From: Betaproteobacteria bacterium
Lineage (GTDB): Bacteria; Pseudomonadota; Gammaproteobacteria; Burkholderiales; Burkholderiaceae
Direction of reading: 5' to 3'
Assembly: GCA_018969885.1 (NCBI GenBank)
Contig: JAGWXN010000228.1
Span: forward strand, 1 to 5,459
Length of the DNA: 5,459 nucleotides
Shown here one piece after another: positions 1-5,459 of the stretch. The notes under the pieces are model-generated. The model was not told where the DNA came from, searched no databases, and saw only the letters and a list, made by a program, of their open reading frames with translations. Each line of letters begins with the position of its first letter. The stretch's first letter is position 1. A program made the translations under genes and the position numbers.

Positions 1-323
1 AAAATATCGGCCATCCGCTTGAGCTCTTCCCGCTCCTTGCCCACCGCGCGCAATTTGATCAGCATCAGTTCGCGCTCGATGTACGGATGTTCAATCAGAT
101 CAACCACCTTGACGACATCGATCAGACGATTCAATTGCTTGGTGATCTGCTCGAGCACGTCATCGGAGCCTGCGGTGACGATGGTCATTCGCGACAGCGA
201 GTGATCTTCGGTCGGGGCGACCGTGAGCGTTTCAATGTTGTAGCCACGGGCTGAAAACAGACCCACCACGCGCGAAAGCGCGCCGGCTTCGTTTTCGATC
301 AGAACGGAGATAAGGTGTCGCAT
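1..323 (-). CDS. ilvH: Acetolactate synthase (AHAS) small regulatory subunit, 3' end off the window
   Basis: Regulatory subunit of acetohydroxyacid synthase, which stimulates the catalytic subunit and carries the valine feedback site. The first 107 codons are visible, starting MRHLISVLIENEAGALSRVV; E. coli IlvH is about 163 residues, so roughly the last third lies beyond the left edge. Residues 1-75 form the N-terminal ACT domain, with the diagnostic stretch around GYNIETLTVAP (27-37) and LSRMTI. N11, G14 and S17, whose substitution makes E. coli AHAS III valine-resistant, are all present, so valine inhibition is expected (inference from homology). The ATG lies 14 bases after the ilvI stop, with GGAG about 9 bases upstream (plus-strand 333-336), which supports this start and co-transcription with ilvI. 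The name ilvN is equally usable. ilvC often follows in related genomes but is outside the window. Confidence 0.96.
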   Translation of the reverse strand, partial: MRHLISVLIENEAGALSRVVGLFSARGYNIETLTVAPTEDHSLSRMTIVTAGSDDVLEQITKQLNRLIDVVKVVDLIEHPYIERELMLIKLRAVGKEREELKRMADI

Positions 324-337
324 GGTTGTTTTCTCCG

Positions 338-2059
338 TCACAGATCTTCAGAACCGAGCAGCATCTCGGTGAGACCCTTGCCGCCCTGAACCATCGGCCA
401 GACGTTTTCCTCGCGGTCGGTGATGAAATCGAGAAATACCAGGCGATCCTTGTATTTGCCAAAGGCATCGCGCAACGCAGGCTCCACGTCTTCGGGCCGC
501 TCCACTTTGATGCCCACGTGTCCGTAGGCTTCGGCAAGCGCCACGAAGTCGGGCAGTGCATCCATGTACGACTCGGAATAGCGGCTACCGTACTCAATCT
601 CCTGCCACTGGCGAACCATGCCCAGATAGCGGTTGTTCAGGTTCACGATCTTCACCGGCAGGTTGTATTGCTTGCAGGTGGAGAGTTCCTGAATACACAT
701 CTGTATGGAGCCCTCGCCGGTGACGCAGGCCACCTGTGCGTCAGGGTGGGCGAGGAGCGCCCCCATGGCATAGGGCAGACCCACCCCCATGGTGCCCAGT
801 CCGCCCGAGTTGAGCCAACGGCGGGGTTTATCGAACCGGTAGAACTGGGCCGCAAACATCTGGTGCTGCCCTACGTCGGAGGTGATGAAGGCATCGCCGC
901 CGGTGACTTCCCAGAGTTTTTCCACCACGAACTGCGGCTTGATGGTGTTTGATTTTCTATCGTAGGACAGGCAGTCGCGGCTGCGCCACTCCTCGATCTG
1001 CTTCCACCAGGCTGCCAGTGGCTTGTGGTTGACCGACTGCCCCGCGGAAAACGCCTGCTCGAGGAGTGCGATGAGGTCGGTCAGGGTCTCGCGGACATCG
1101 CCCACGATGGGTACATCGACCTTGACCCGCTTAGATATAGAAGAGGGGTCGATGTCGACATGGATGATTTTTCGCGGGTTCTGCGCGAAATGTTTGGGAT
1201 TGCCGATCACCCGATCGTCGAATCGCGCGCCCACTGCGATCAGCACGTCGCAGTGCTGCATCGCCATGTTGGCTTCGTAGGTGCCGTGCATGCCGGGCAT
1301 GCCCACAAACTTGCGGTCGCTCGCTCGATACCCCCCCAACCCCATCAGCGTATTGGTGATGGGAAAGCCGAGCAGGTCGACGAAACGGTTCAGTTCAGGT
1401 GATGCGTCGCCGAGAATGATGCCGCCGCCCGTGTAGACCATGGGGCGCTCTGCCGCGAGCAGGAGCGACACCGCCTTACGGATCTGCCCCTGGTGGCCTT
1501 TGACCACCGGGTTGTAGGAGCGCATGGGGACCGACTCAGGATATTCAAACCGGCATTTGTTGCGGGTGATGTCCTTGGGAATATCTACCAGCACCGGGCC
1601 TGGGCGGCCGGTGCGCGCGATATGAAACGCCTTCTTCATGGTGGCCGCCAGATCCTTGACGTCCTTCACCAGAAAGTTGTGCTTGACGCAGGGCCGGGTG
1701 ATGCCAACGGTGTCGCATTCCTGGAATGCATCTTCACCGATCGCGTGCGTGGGCACCTGGCCGGAAATGACCACCATCGGGATGGAGTCCATGTAGGCCG
1801 TGGCGATGCCAGTGACTGCGTTGGTGACCCCGGGGCCGCTAGTGACGATGCACACGCCCACCTCCTGGGTGGAACGCGAATAGGCATCCGCAGCGTGCAC
1901 GGCCGCCTGCTCATGCCGCACCAGGATATGTTCGAAACTGGTTTGTTTGTAGATTTCGTCGTAGATGTAGAGCACTGCGCCGCCGGGGTATCCGAAGATG
2001 TGCTTGACGCCTTCGGCCTGCAGACAGCGGACGACGATTTCCGCGCCGGAAATTTCCAT
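338..2059 (-). CDS. ilvI: Acetolactate synthase (AHAS) large catalytic subunit
   Basis: ThDP- and FAD-dependent enzyme that condenses two pyruvates to 2-acetolactate, or pyruvate with 2-oxobutyrate to 2-aceto-2-hydroxybutyrate: the committed step to valine, leucine and isoleucine. The protein is 573 residues, normal for the family. The N-terminal ThDP-binding domain holds FGYPGGAVLYIYDE (22-35) and the catalytic Glu50 in RHEQAAVHAADAY. TSGPGVTNAVTGIATAYMDSIP follows at 73-94, and GRPGPVLVDIPKD at 151-163. The central FAD-type domain contains AVGARFDDRVIG (275-286). The C-terminal domain carries the ThDP/Mg motif GEG (448-450) to NN (475-476); Glu449 replaces the usual Asp. I chose the ATG at 2059 because MEISGAEIVV matches family N-termini and AGGGA (2068-2072) lies 8 bases upstream. 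An ATG at 2143 would add 28 Arg/Gly-rich, family-foreign residues. First gene of the visible operon, followed by ilvH. ilvB is an alternative symbol. Confidence 0.97.
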   Translation of the reverse strand: MEISGAEIVVRCLQAEGVKHIFGYPGGAVLYIYDEIYKQTSFEHILVRHEQAAVHAADAYSRSTQEVGVCIVTSGPGVTNAVTGIATAYMDSIPMVVISGQVPTHAIGEDAFQECDTVGITRPCVKHNFLVKDVKDLAATMKKAFHIARTGRPGPVLVDIPKDITRNKCRFEYPESVPMRSYNPVVKGHQGQIRKAVSLLLAAERPMVYTGGGIILGDASPELNRFVDLLGFPITNTLMGLGGYRASDRKFVGMPGMHGTYEANMAMQHCDVLIAVGARFDDRVIGNPKHFAQNPRKIIHVDIDPSSISKRVKVDVPIVGDVRETLTDLIALLEQAFSAGQSVNHKPLAAWWKQIEEWRSRDCLSYDRKSNTIKPQFVVEKLWEVTGGDAFITSDVGQHQMFAAQFYRFDKPRRWLNSGGLGTMGVGLPYAMGALLAHPDAQVACVTGEGSIQMCIQELSTCKQYNLPVKIVNLNNRYLGMVRQWQEIEYGSRYSESYMDALPDFVALAEAYGHVGIKVERPEDVEPALRDAFGKYKDRLVFLDFITDREENVWPMVQGGKGLTEMLLGSEDL

Positions 2060-2067
2060 GAGGTCAG

Positions 2068-2072
2068 TCCCT
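2068..2072 (-). promoter_or_regulatory. Ribosome binding site of ilvI
   Basis: On the minus strand this reads AGGGA, inside GAAGGGA, 8 bases before the ATG at 2059. It decides between that start and the in-frame ATG at 2143, which would prepend 28 unconserved residues. Confidence 0.7.
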
Positions 2073-2109
2073 TCAAGGCCTGGGGAGCCCGCCCGCCGGC
2101 GCCACCGAC

Positions 2110-2123
2110 CAGCGAAAACGCTG
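2110..2123 (-). repeat. Small perfect hairpin CAGCG-TTTT-CGCTG in the ilv leader
   Basis: A 5-bp perfect stem with a TTTT loop on the minus strand. It overlaps the perfect 10-base palindrome CGCTGCAGCG (2119-2128), so the middle CAGCG could pair with either flanking CGCTG. It lies 50 bases before the ilvI start. A stem this short may be chance in GC-rich DNA. Confidence 0.3.
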
Positions 2124-2166
2124 CAGCGACACAGACCTTGCAACAGGGCCCAGGGAGTTGATTGAC

Positions 2167-2201
2167 TGTCCGTCGCGCGCCTCTTGAGCGCACTCAGGAC
2201 A
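2167..2201 (-). repeat. Imperfect inverted repeat / hairpin in the ilv leader
   Basis: The arms are TGTCC and GGACA (5 bp), then a symmetric 3-by-3 internal loop, then GTGCGC against GCGCGC (6 bp) around a 7-base loop, all read on the minus strand. The inner stem has one T:G pair on this strand; on the plus strand the same position is a C:A mismatch, so the fold is more stable in ilv-sense RNA. No T-run follows, so it is not a standard intrinsic terminator. It could be an attenuator element, a 5' stabilising stem or a DNA operator. The dyad is directly visible; its function is unknown. Confidence 0.5.
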
Positions 2202-2207
2202 CTGGTT

Positions 2208-2237
2208 TTAGAACGAAAGACGGGAGTTTAGCAGCAT
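2208..2237 (-). CDS. Possible ilv leader peptide (MLLNSRLSF)
   Basis: A 9-codon ORF, MLLNSRLSF then TAA, lies on the ilv strand 148 bases before ilvI. Three of its nine residues are Leu, one decoded by the uncommon CTA codon, and GAGGG sits about 8 bases upstream of its ATG. An imperfect hairpin begins 6 bases after its stop, the layout of an amino-acid attenuation leader. Against it: it has no Val or Ile, lacks a long run of regulatory codons, and ORFs this short arise by chance. It would be translated only if ilv transcription starts inside the divergent RDD gene; the weak promoter candidate seen here would start downstream of its ATG. Speculative. Confidence 0.18.
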   Translation of the reverse strand: MLLNSRLSF

Positions 2238-2241
2238 AATC

Positions 2242-2781
2242 GTGGCCCTCATGAGAGCAATCGACTCAGCTACTCGGGCAGACGGCCCGATACGGTTTGC
2301 GCCCGCCACGCCCTGGCGCCGAATGATGGCGATTACCTATGAATCGATCATCCTGTTCGGCGTGATCTGGTTTGCCGACTATGCGTTCTCGGCAGTCACC
2401 CAATTTCGCGGCGAACTCGGACCGCTGCGGACTGCGTTCCAGGTGTTCACCACGCTGGTGCTCGCCGCCTACTTCACGTTTTTCTGGAGTCATGGCCGCC
2501 ATTCGCTACCCATGAAAACCATCGCGGTGCGGGTACTCTCGCTTGACGATCAACCGCTGTCGGCGATTCATGCCCTGATCCGCTTTGCGGCTGCGCTCGC
2601 CATGCCGATTGCCATTCTGGCGGCCGGCAAATTTGTTTCGGGATGGTTTTTCCTCGCCCTTCCCCTCCCCCTTGTGTGGTGCCTGATCGACCGCGATCAC
2701 CAGAGCCTCTATGACCGGGTGGCGCGAACCCGACTGGTTCACGACCCCCGACCGCCGGGCACCCGATCAGTGGACGTTTGA
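2242..2781 (+). CDS. RDD-family integral membrane protein
   Basis: Inner-membrane protein of 179 residues with the RDD-family pattern; the biochemical role of most members is unknown. An Arg pair (26-27) precedes the first membrane segment (about 30-49), which contains Asp46. A second segment spans about 66-83, then the family-typical LPMKTIAVRVL (89-99), and a long hydrophobic region (about 112-150), probably two closely spaced helices. The C-terminal motif is IDRDHQSLYDRVARTRLV (149-166), matching the usual DRxxQxLHDxxAGT style with Ala-Arg-Thr at the end. Start choice is uncertain: GTG at 2242 or ATG at 2251 both keep the Arg pair, while ATG at 2323 would remove it and is less likely. No clear ribosome binding site precedes any of them. 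It is divergent from ilvI and convergent with the decarboxylase, so it is probably monocistronic. Confidence 0.88.
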   Translation: MALMRAIDSATRADGPIRFAPATPWRRMMAITYESIILFGVIWFADYAFSAVTQFRGELGPLRTAFQVFTTLVLAAYFTFFWSHGRHSLPMKTIAVRVLSLDDQPLSAIHALIRFAAALAMPIAILAAGKFVSGWFFLALPLPLVWCLIDRDHQSLYDRVARTRLVHDPRPPGTRSVDV

Positions 2782-2786
2782 GGCGC

Positions 2787-2811
2787 ACCGGGGGCCTGGT
2801 GGCGCCCCGGT
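2787..2811. terminator. GC-rich hairpin between convergent genes, possible bidirectional terminator
   Basis: ACCGGGG (2787-2793) pairs perfectly with CCCCGGT (2805-2811), and the stem can extend by a further GC/GC pair across a single bulged base around the loop CTGGTG. It sits 5 bases after the RDD stop and about 28 bases beyond the decarboxylase stop on the other strand, where a shared terminator is expected. Neither side has a T-run, so it is not a classical intrinsic terminator; the location is the main support. Confidence 0.4.
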
Positions 2812-2839
2812 CACCGTCACTTGTCGCGTATCGCGGTGC

Positions 2840-5083
2840 TCAGACCTTCACGCAATCGACGAAATATTGGTCGACTCCGTTGTGCTTTTCGACCAGCAGG
2901 CCGTGAACGTCGGTATCAAACCCCGGAAAGCGCGCATTGAATGAGCGGGCGAACTTCAGGTACTCGACGATTGAGCGGTTGAAACGCTCGCCGGGGATGA
3001 GCAACGGAATGCCCGGCGGATACGGCGTAACCAGCATGGTGGTGATGCGCCCTTCGAGTTCATCGATCGGCACACGGTCAACTCTGCGGTGCGCCAGACA
3101 CTCGAACGCGTCGGAGGGCTTCATCGCCGGCTCCATCGTGGAGAGGTACATCTCGGTGGTGACGCGGGCCACATCGTGGCTCTTGTATTCCTCGTGAATC
3201 TGCTGTGCGAGATCGCGCAGACCCACGCGCTCGTATTCGGGATGGCTCTGAACGAATTCGGGCATGACGCGCCAGAGCGGCTGGTTGGCGTCGTAGTCGG
3301 TCTTGAACTGCTGAAGCTCCGTGACCAGCGAATTCCAGCGCCCCTTGGTGATGCCGATGGTGAACATTACAAAGAACGAGTAGAGCCCGGTTTTCTCTAC
3401 CACCACCCCGTGCTCGGTGAGGTACTTGGTGACGATGGCCGCCGGAATCCCCCATTGCGCAAAGCGGCCGTTGATGTCCAGACCCGGCGTGACAATAGTG
3501 GCTTTGATGGGGTCGAGCATGGTGAAGTTGGTGACCAACTTGCCGAAACCATGCCAACGATCGCTTGAGCGCAGGAACCAGTCTTCGCGTCGGCCGATGC
3601 CGCGCTCGGCGAGGTCTTTAGGACCCCAGACGGTGAACCACCAGTCTTGGCCGAATTCCGCGTCGACCTTGCGCATGGCGCGCCGGAACTCGAGTGACTC
3701 GAAGATCGACTCCTCGACCAGTGCCGTGCCGCCGGGGGGTTCCATCATGGCGGCTGCCACGTCGCAGGAAGCGATGATGGCGTACTGCGGGCTGGTGGAG
3801 GTGTGCATCAGATAGGCTTCATTGAAGCGGTACTGATCGAGCTTTCGGGTTTCAGAGTCCTGCACCAGAATTTGCGAGGCCTGCGACAGGCCCGCCAGCA
3901 GCTTGTGGGTGGATTGGGTGGAAAACACCATCGAGTCGGTGGAGCGTGGGCGATTCACGCCGATAGCGTGAAACTCGTGATAGAACGGGTGAAACGCCGC
4001 ATGCGGTAGCCAGGCTTCGTCGAAATGAAGATTTTCGATGTAGCTGCCAAGCGATTTCTTGATGGTTTCAACGTTGTACATCACGCCATCGTAGGTGGAC
4101 TGCGTGATCGTCATGACGCGCGGCCGGCGGCTCTTGTCGCGAATGAGCGGATTGGCGTCAATTTTTTTCTGGATGCTCGCCTGGTCGAATTCCTCAAGTG
4201 GAATCGGGCCGATGATGCCAAGGTGGTTCCGGGTGGGCTGCAGAAAGATCGGTACGGTGCCGGTCATGATGATCGCGTGCAGGATCGACTTGTGGCAGTT
4301 GCGATCAACCAGCACCACATCATCGGTGCCCACCGTGGAATGCCACACCACCTTGTTGGAAGTGCTGGTGCCGTTGGTCACGAAGAAAAGGTGATCGGCA
4401 TTGAAGATGCGCGCAGCATTGCGCTCGGACGCCGCCACCGGCCCGGTGTGATCGAGCAGCTGGCCCAATTCATCGACCGCATTACACACATCGGCGCGCA
4501 ACATGTTTTCGCCGAAGAACTGGTGGAACATCTGGCCCACCGGGCTCTTCAGGAAGGCCACCCCGCCGGAGTGACCCGGGCAGTGCCAGGAGTACGAGCC
4601 GTCATGCGCATAGTTGACCAGCGCCTTGAAAAAAGGCGGCGCGAGCGATGACAGATAGTTGTTCGCTTCGCGGATGATGTAGCGCGCGACAAATTCCGGC
4701 GTGTCCTCGAACATATGAATGAAGCCGTGGAGCTCCTTCAGGATGTCGTTCGGGATGTGCTGCGAGGTTCGGGTTTCGCCAAACAGAAATACCGGAATGT
4801 GAACGTTGCGGCGGCGGGTTTCGACGATGAACTGCCGCAACTCCTGCACGGCCTTGCTCTCGGCGCCGTCTTCGTTGATTTCTTCGTCGTCGATCGACAC
4901 CACGAAGGCCGAGGCCCGTGCCGCCTGGTTGGCCACCATGGTGACGTCAACATAGGTGAAGCCGCCCACTACTTCGTAGCCTTGTTCCTCGATCGCCTTG
5001 GCCAGCGCACGGATGCCCAGGCCACTGGCCGATTCGGCCTTCCAGTCTTCGTCGATGATGACGATGGGAAAACGGTATTTCAT
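2840..5083 (-). CDS. PLP-dependent Orn/Lys/Arg decarboxylase (fold type I, inducible-type family)
   Basis: Decarboxylates a basic amino acid to the matching amine: agmatine, cadaverine or putrescine. At 747 residues it has the full length of the LdcI/AdiA/SpeF family. Residues 1-130 form the N-terminal wing domain (receiver-like fold; acidic stretch IDDEEINEDG at 64-73). The PLP core holds CPGHSGG (168-174), TNGTSTSNK (236-244), DRNCHKS with His264 expected to stack on the ring, and FDEAW with Asp355 expected to contact the pyridine nitrogen. The PLP lysine is Lys394 in STQSTHKLLAGLSQAS. The C-terminal domain includes TPYPPGIPLLIPGE (686-699). Substrate is unresolved: FDEAW recalls AdiA and QSTHK recalls LdcI, and the segment after FDEAW matches neither clearly. 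No amino acid/amine antiporter adjoins it, so biosynthesis is as plausible as acid resistance. MKYRFPIVIIDEDW fits family N-termini, although the ribosome binding site is weak (GGCGA). Confidence 0.95.
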   Translation of the reverse strand: MKYRFPIVIIDEDWKAESASGLGIRALAKAIEEQGYEVVGGFTYVDVTMVANQAARASAFVVSIDDEEINEDGAESKAVQELRQFIVETRRRNVHIPVFLFGETRTSQHIPNDILKELHGFIHMFEDTPEFVARYIIREANNYLSSLAPPFFKALVNYAHDGSYSWHCPGHSGGVAFLKSPVGQMFHQFFGENMLRADVCNAVDELGQLLDHTGPVAASERNAARIFNADHLFFVTNGTSTSNKVVWHSTVGTDDVVLVDRNCHKSILHAIIMTGTVPIFLQPTRNHLGIIGPIPLEEFDQASIQKKIDANPLIRDKSRRPRVMTITQSTYDGVMYNVETIKKSLGSYIENLHFDEAWLPHAAFHPFYHEFHAIGVNRPRSTDSMVFSTQSTHKLLAGLSQASQILVQDSETRKLDQYRFNEAYLMHTSTSPQYAIIASCDVAAAMMEPPGGTALVEESIFESLEFRRAMRKVDAEFGQDWWFTVWGPKDLAERGIGRREDWFLRSSDRWHGFGKLVTNFTMLDPIKATIVTPGLDINGRFAQWGIPAAIVTKYLTEHGVVVEKTGLYSFFVMFTIGITKGRWNSLVTELQQFKTDYDANQPLWRVMPEFVQSHPEYERVGLRDLAQQIHEEYKSHDVARVTTEMYLSTMEPAMKPSDAFECLAHRRVDRVPIDELEGRITTMLVTPYPPGIPLLIPGERFNRSIVEYLKFARSFNARFPGFDTDVHGLLVEKHNGVDQYFVDCVKV

Positions 5084-5160
5084 CGTGTCGCCAAGGTGAG
5101 AGTGTTGGAGGAAAGAAGAGGGTCAAGTAGACCACAAAACCGCTGGGGACCGAGACCCGC
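5084..5160 (-). promoter_or_regulatory. Gap between amidohydrolase and decarboxylase
   Basis: These 77 bases lie between two same-strand genes. On the minus strand they contain TTGACC (plus 5121-5126), a good -35 match, but no acceptable -10 at 16-18 bases, and a pyrimidine-rich run (CTCTTCTTTCCTCC) before the decarboxylase start. A very weak GGGTC/GTCCC-type stem followed by GCGGTTTT near the amidohydrolase stop is not a convincing terminator. The genes could be co-transcribed or separate. Confidence 0.25.
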
Positions 5161-5459
5161 TTAGCAGCTACGCAACAGTTGTCCAGGCCAATGATCAGCC
5201 TGACTGATGACAACTTGACGGCCGTGGGTGTCGACCACGCGTGTGCCGTTCACCCAAACACCGTGAACACCCAAGGGCGGCGTAAGCAGCCGGGCGCCGC
5301 CACCCGGCAGATCGTTCACGCGCGTCTTACTTCCGCGACCAACCGTGGCCGGGTCGAAGAGCAACAGATCTGCCCAGGCACCCGGCCGGATCAGACCCCG
5401 ATCGGTCAGGCCGAACAGCGCAGCCGGCTCGGCGGTGAGTTTCCTGACCGCGCTGGCGA
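5161..5459 (-). CDS. Amidohydrolase, N-acyl-D-amino-acid deacylase-like, C-terminal fragment
   Basis: Only the last 98 residues are in the window; the N-terminus and metal-binding catalytic domain lie beyond the right edge. The visible end has the signature of the amidohydrolase/D-aminoacylase group: VRKLTAEPAALFGLTDRGLI (4-23 of the fragment), then RPGAWADLLLFDPATVG (24-40), then HGVWVNGTRVVDTHGR (65-80), which forms the closing strands of the small composite beta domain. Family members hydrolyse N-acyl-D-amino acids or related amides with bound zinc; which substrate applies here cannot be judged without the catalytic part. The stop TAA is at 5161-5163, 77 bases before the decarboxylase start on the same strand. 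The reading frame is open to the edge with no sign of a break. Confidence 0.85.
   Translation of the reverse strand, partial: ASAVRKLTAEPAALFGLTDRGLIRPGAWADLLLFDPATVGRGSKTRVNDLPGGGARLLTPPLGVHGVWVNGTRVVDTHGRQVVISQADHWPGQLLRSC

Larger units (their letters stand above)
2060..2241. promoter_or_regulatory. Divergent intergenic region between ilvI and the RDD gene (ilv leader)
   Basis: These 182 bases separate the ilvI start from the GTG of the divergent RDD gene and must hold, or border, both promoters. No strong sigma-70 promoter stands out. A weak ilv candidate on the minus strand is TTGCTC, a 16-base spacer, then TATGCT (about 2234-2239), overlapping the RDD start. For the plus strand, CATAAT (2235-2240) resembles a -10 but has no matching -35. 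Read as ilv-sense RNA, the region contains a 9-codon mini-ORF, an imperfect hairpin (2167-2201), a small stem with a UUUU loop (2110-2123), a GC-rich segment (about 2079-2104) and the ilvI ribosome binding site. A leader this long before an ilv operon fits control after transcription initiation, but I cannot demonstrate it. Confidence 0.5.

Noticed and set aside
326..952. Plus-strand open frame of 208 codons opposite ilvI
   Set aside because: It lies antisense to a clearly conserved AHAS gene, resembles no known protein, and is the usual mirror frame in GC-rich coding DNA.
2060..2143. In-frame upstream extension of ilvI to the ATG at 2143
   Set aside because: The added 28 residues are Arg/Gly-rich and unlike AHAS N-termini, while the ATG at 2059 has a well-placed AGGGA and the family start MEISGAEIVV.
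1493..2161. Plus-strand open frame of 222 codons opposite the 5' half of ilvI and its leader
   Set aside because: The sequence is His/Gly/Asp-rich and typical of the complement of a GC-rich gene; ilvI on the other strand explains the coding signal.
2162..2190. TTGACT (2162-2167) as the -35 of an RDD promoter
   Set aside because: It is a good -35 match, but no acceptable -10 occurs at 16-18 bases; the sequence there is GC-rich.
4025..4651. Plus-strand open frame of 208 codons opposite the decarboxylase core
   Set aside because: It is fully antisense to conserved PLP-enzyme motifs and has no recognisable domain.
5130..5163. Intrinsic terminator after the amidohydrolase
   Set aside because: The only stem is a broken GGGTC/GTCCC pairing with a mismatch, and the TTTT is 8 bases beyond it; too weak to call.
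1..5459. CRISPR array, tRNA, rRNA, insertion sequence or phage gene
   Set aside because: I saw no spaced direct repeats, cloverleaf-like sequence, transposase motif or terminal inverted repeats; nearly all the window is covered by conserved metabolic genes.

Overview
This looks like a chromosomal housekeeping segment from a GC-rich proteobacterium, most likely a betaproteobacterium (Burkholderiales or Rhodocyclales type). The assignment rests on recall, not a search: the acetolactate synthase large subunit carries GEGSIQMCIQELSTC where E. coli IlvI has GDGSIQMNIQELSTA, and a small RDD membrane protein sits beside an ilv operon. I see no insertion sequence, phage gene, CRISPR array, tRNA or rRNA, and no base-composition break suggesting recent transfer.

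Layout from left to right. (1) Positions 1-323, minus strand: N-terminal two thirds of the acetolactate synthase regulatory subunit (ilvH/ilvN), running off the left edge. (2) Positions 338-2059, minus: complete catalytic subunit (ilvI/ilvB), 14 bases upstream of ilvH in the same operon. (3) Positions 2060-2241: a divergent regulatory region. Read as ilv leader RNA it holds a possible 9-residue Leu-containing mini-ORF, an imperfect hairpin 6 bases after its stop, and a GC-rich stretch before the ilvI ribosome binding site. (4) Positions 2242-2781, plus: an RDD-family membrane protein. (5) Positions 2782-2839: a short convergent gap with a GC-rich hairpin. (6) Positions 2840-5083, minus: a full-length PLP-dependent Orn/Lys/Arg decarboxylase. 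(7) Positions 5084-5160: a 77-base gap. (8) Positions 5161-5459, minus: the C-terminal 98 residues of an amidohydrolase resembling N-acyl-D-amino-acid deacylases, running off the right edge.

Functionally, ilvI and ilvH encode the two subunits of the enzyme that commits pyruvate to valine/leucine and 2-oxobutyrate to isoleucine synthesis. The regulatory subunit keeps the residues known to confer valine sensitivity in E. coli. The decarboxylase makes a polyamine or related amine (agmatine, cadaverine or putrescine). It may share a transcript with the amidohydrolase, though nothing in the sequence ties their chemistry together. The RDD protein has no assignable role.

I found no convincing undescribed system. 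The observation most worth a second look is the ilv leader, where mini-ORF, hairpin and a wobble pair favouring the ilv-sense RNA hint at post-initiation control. The evidence is modest.
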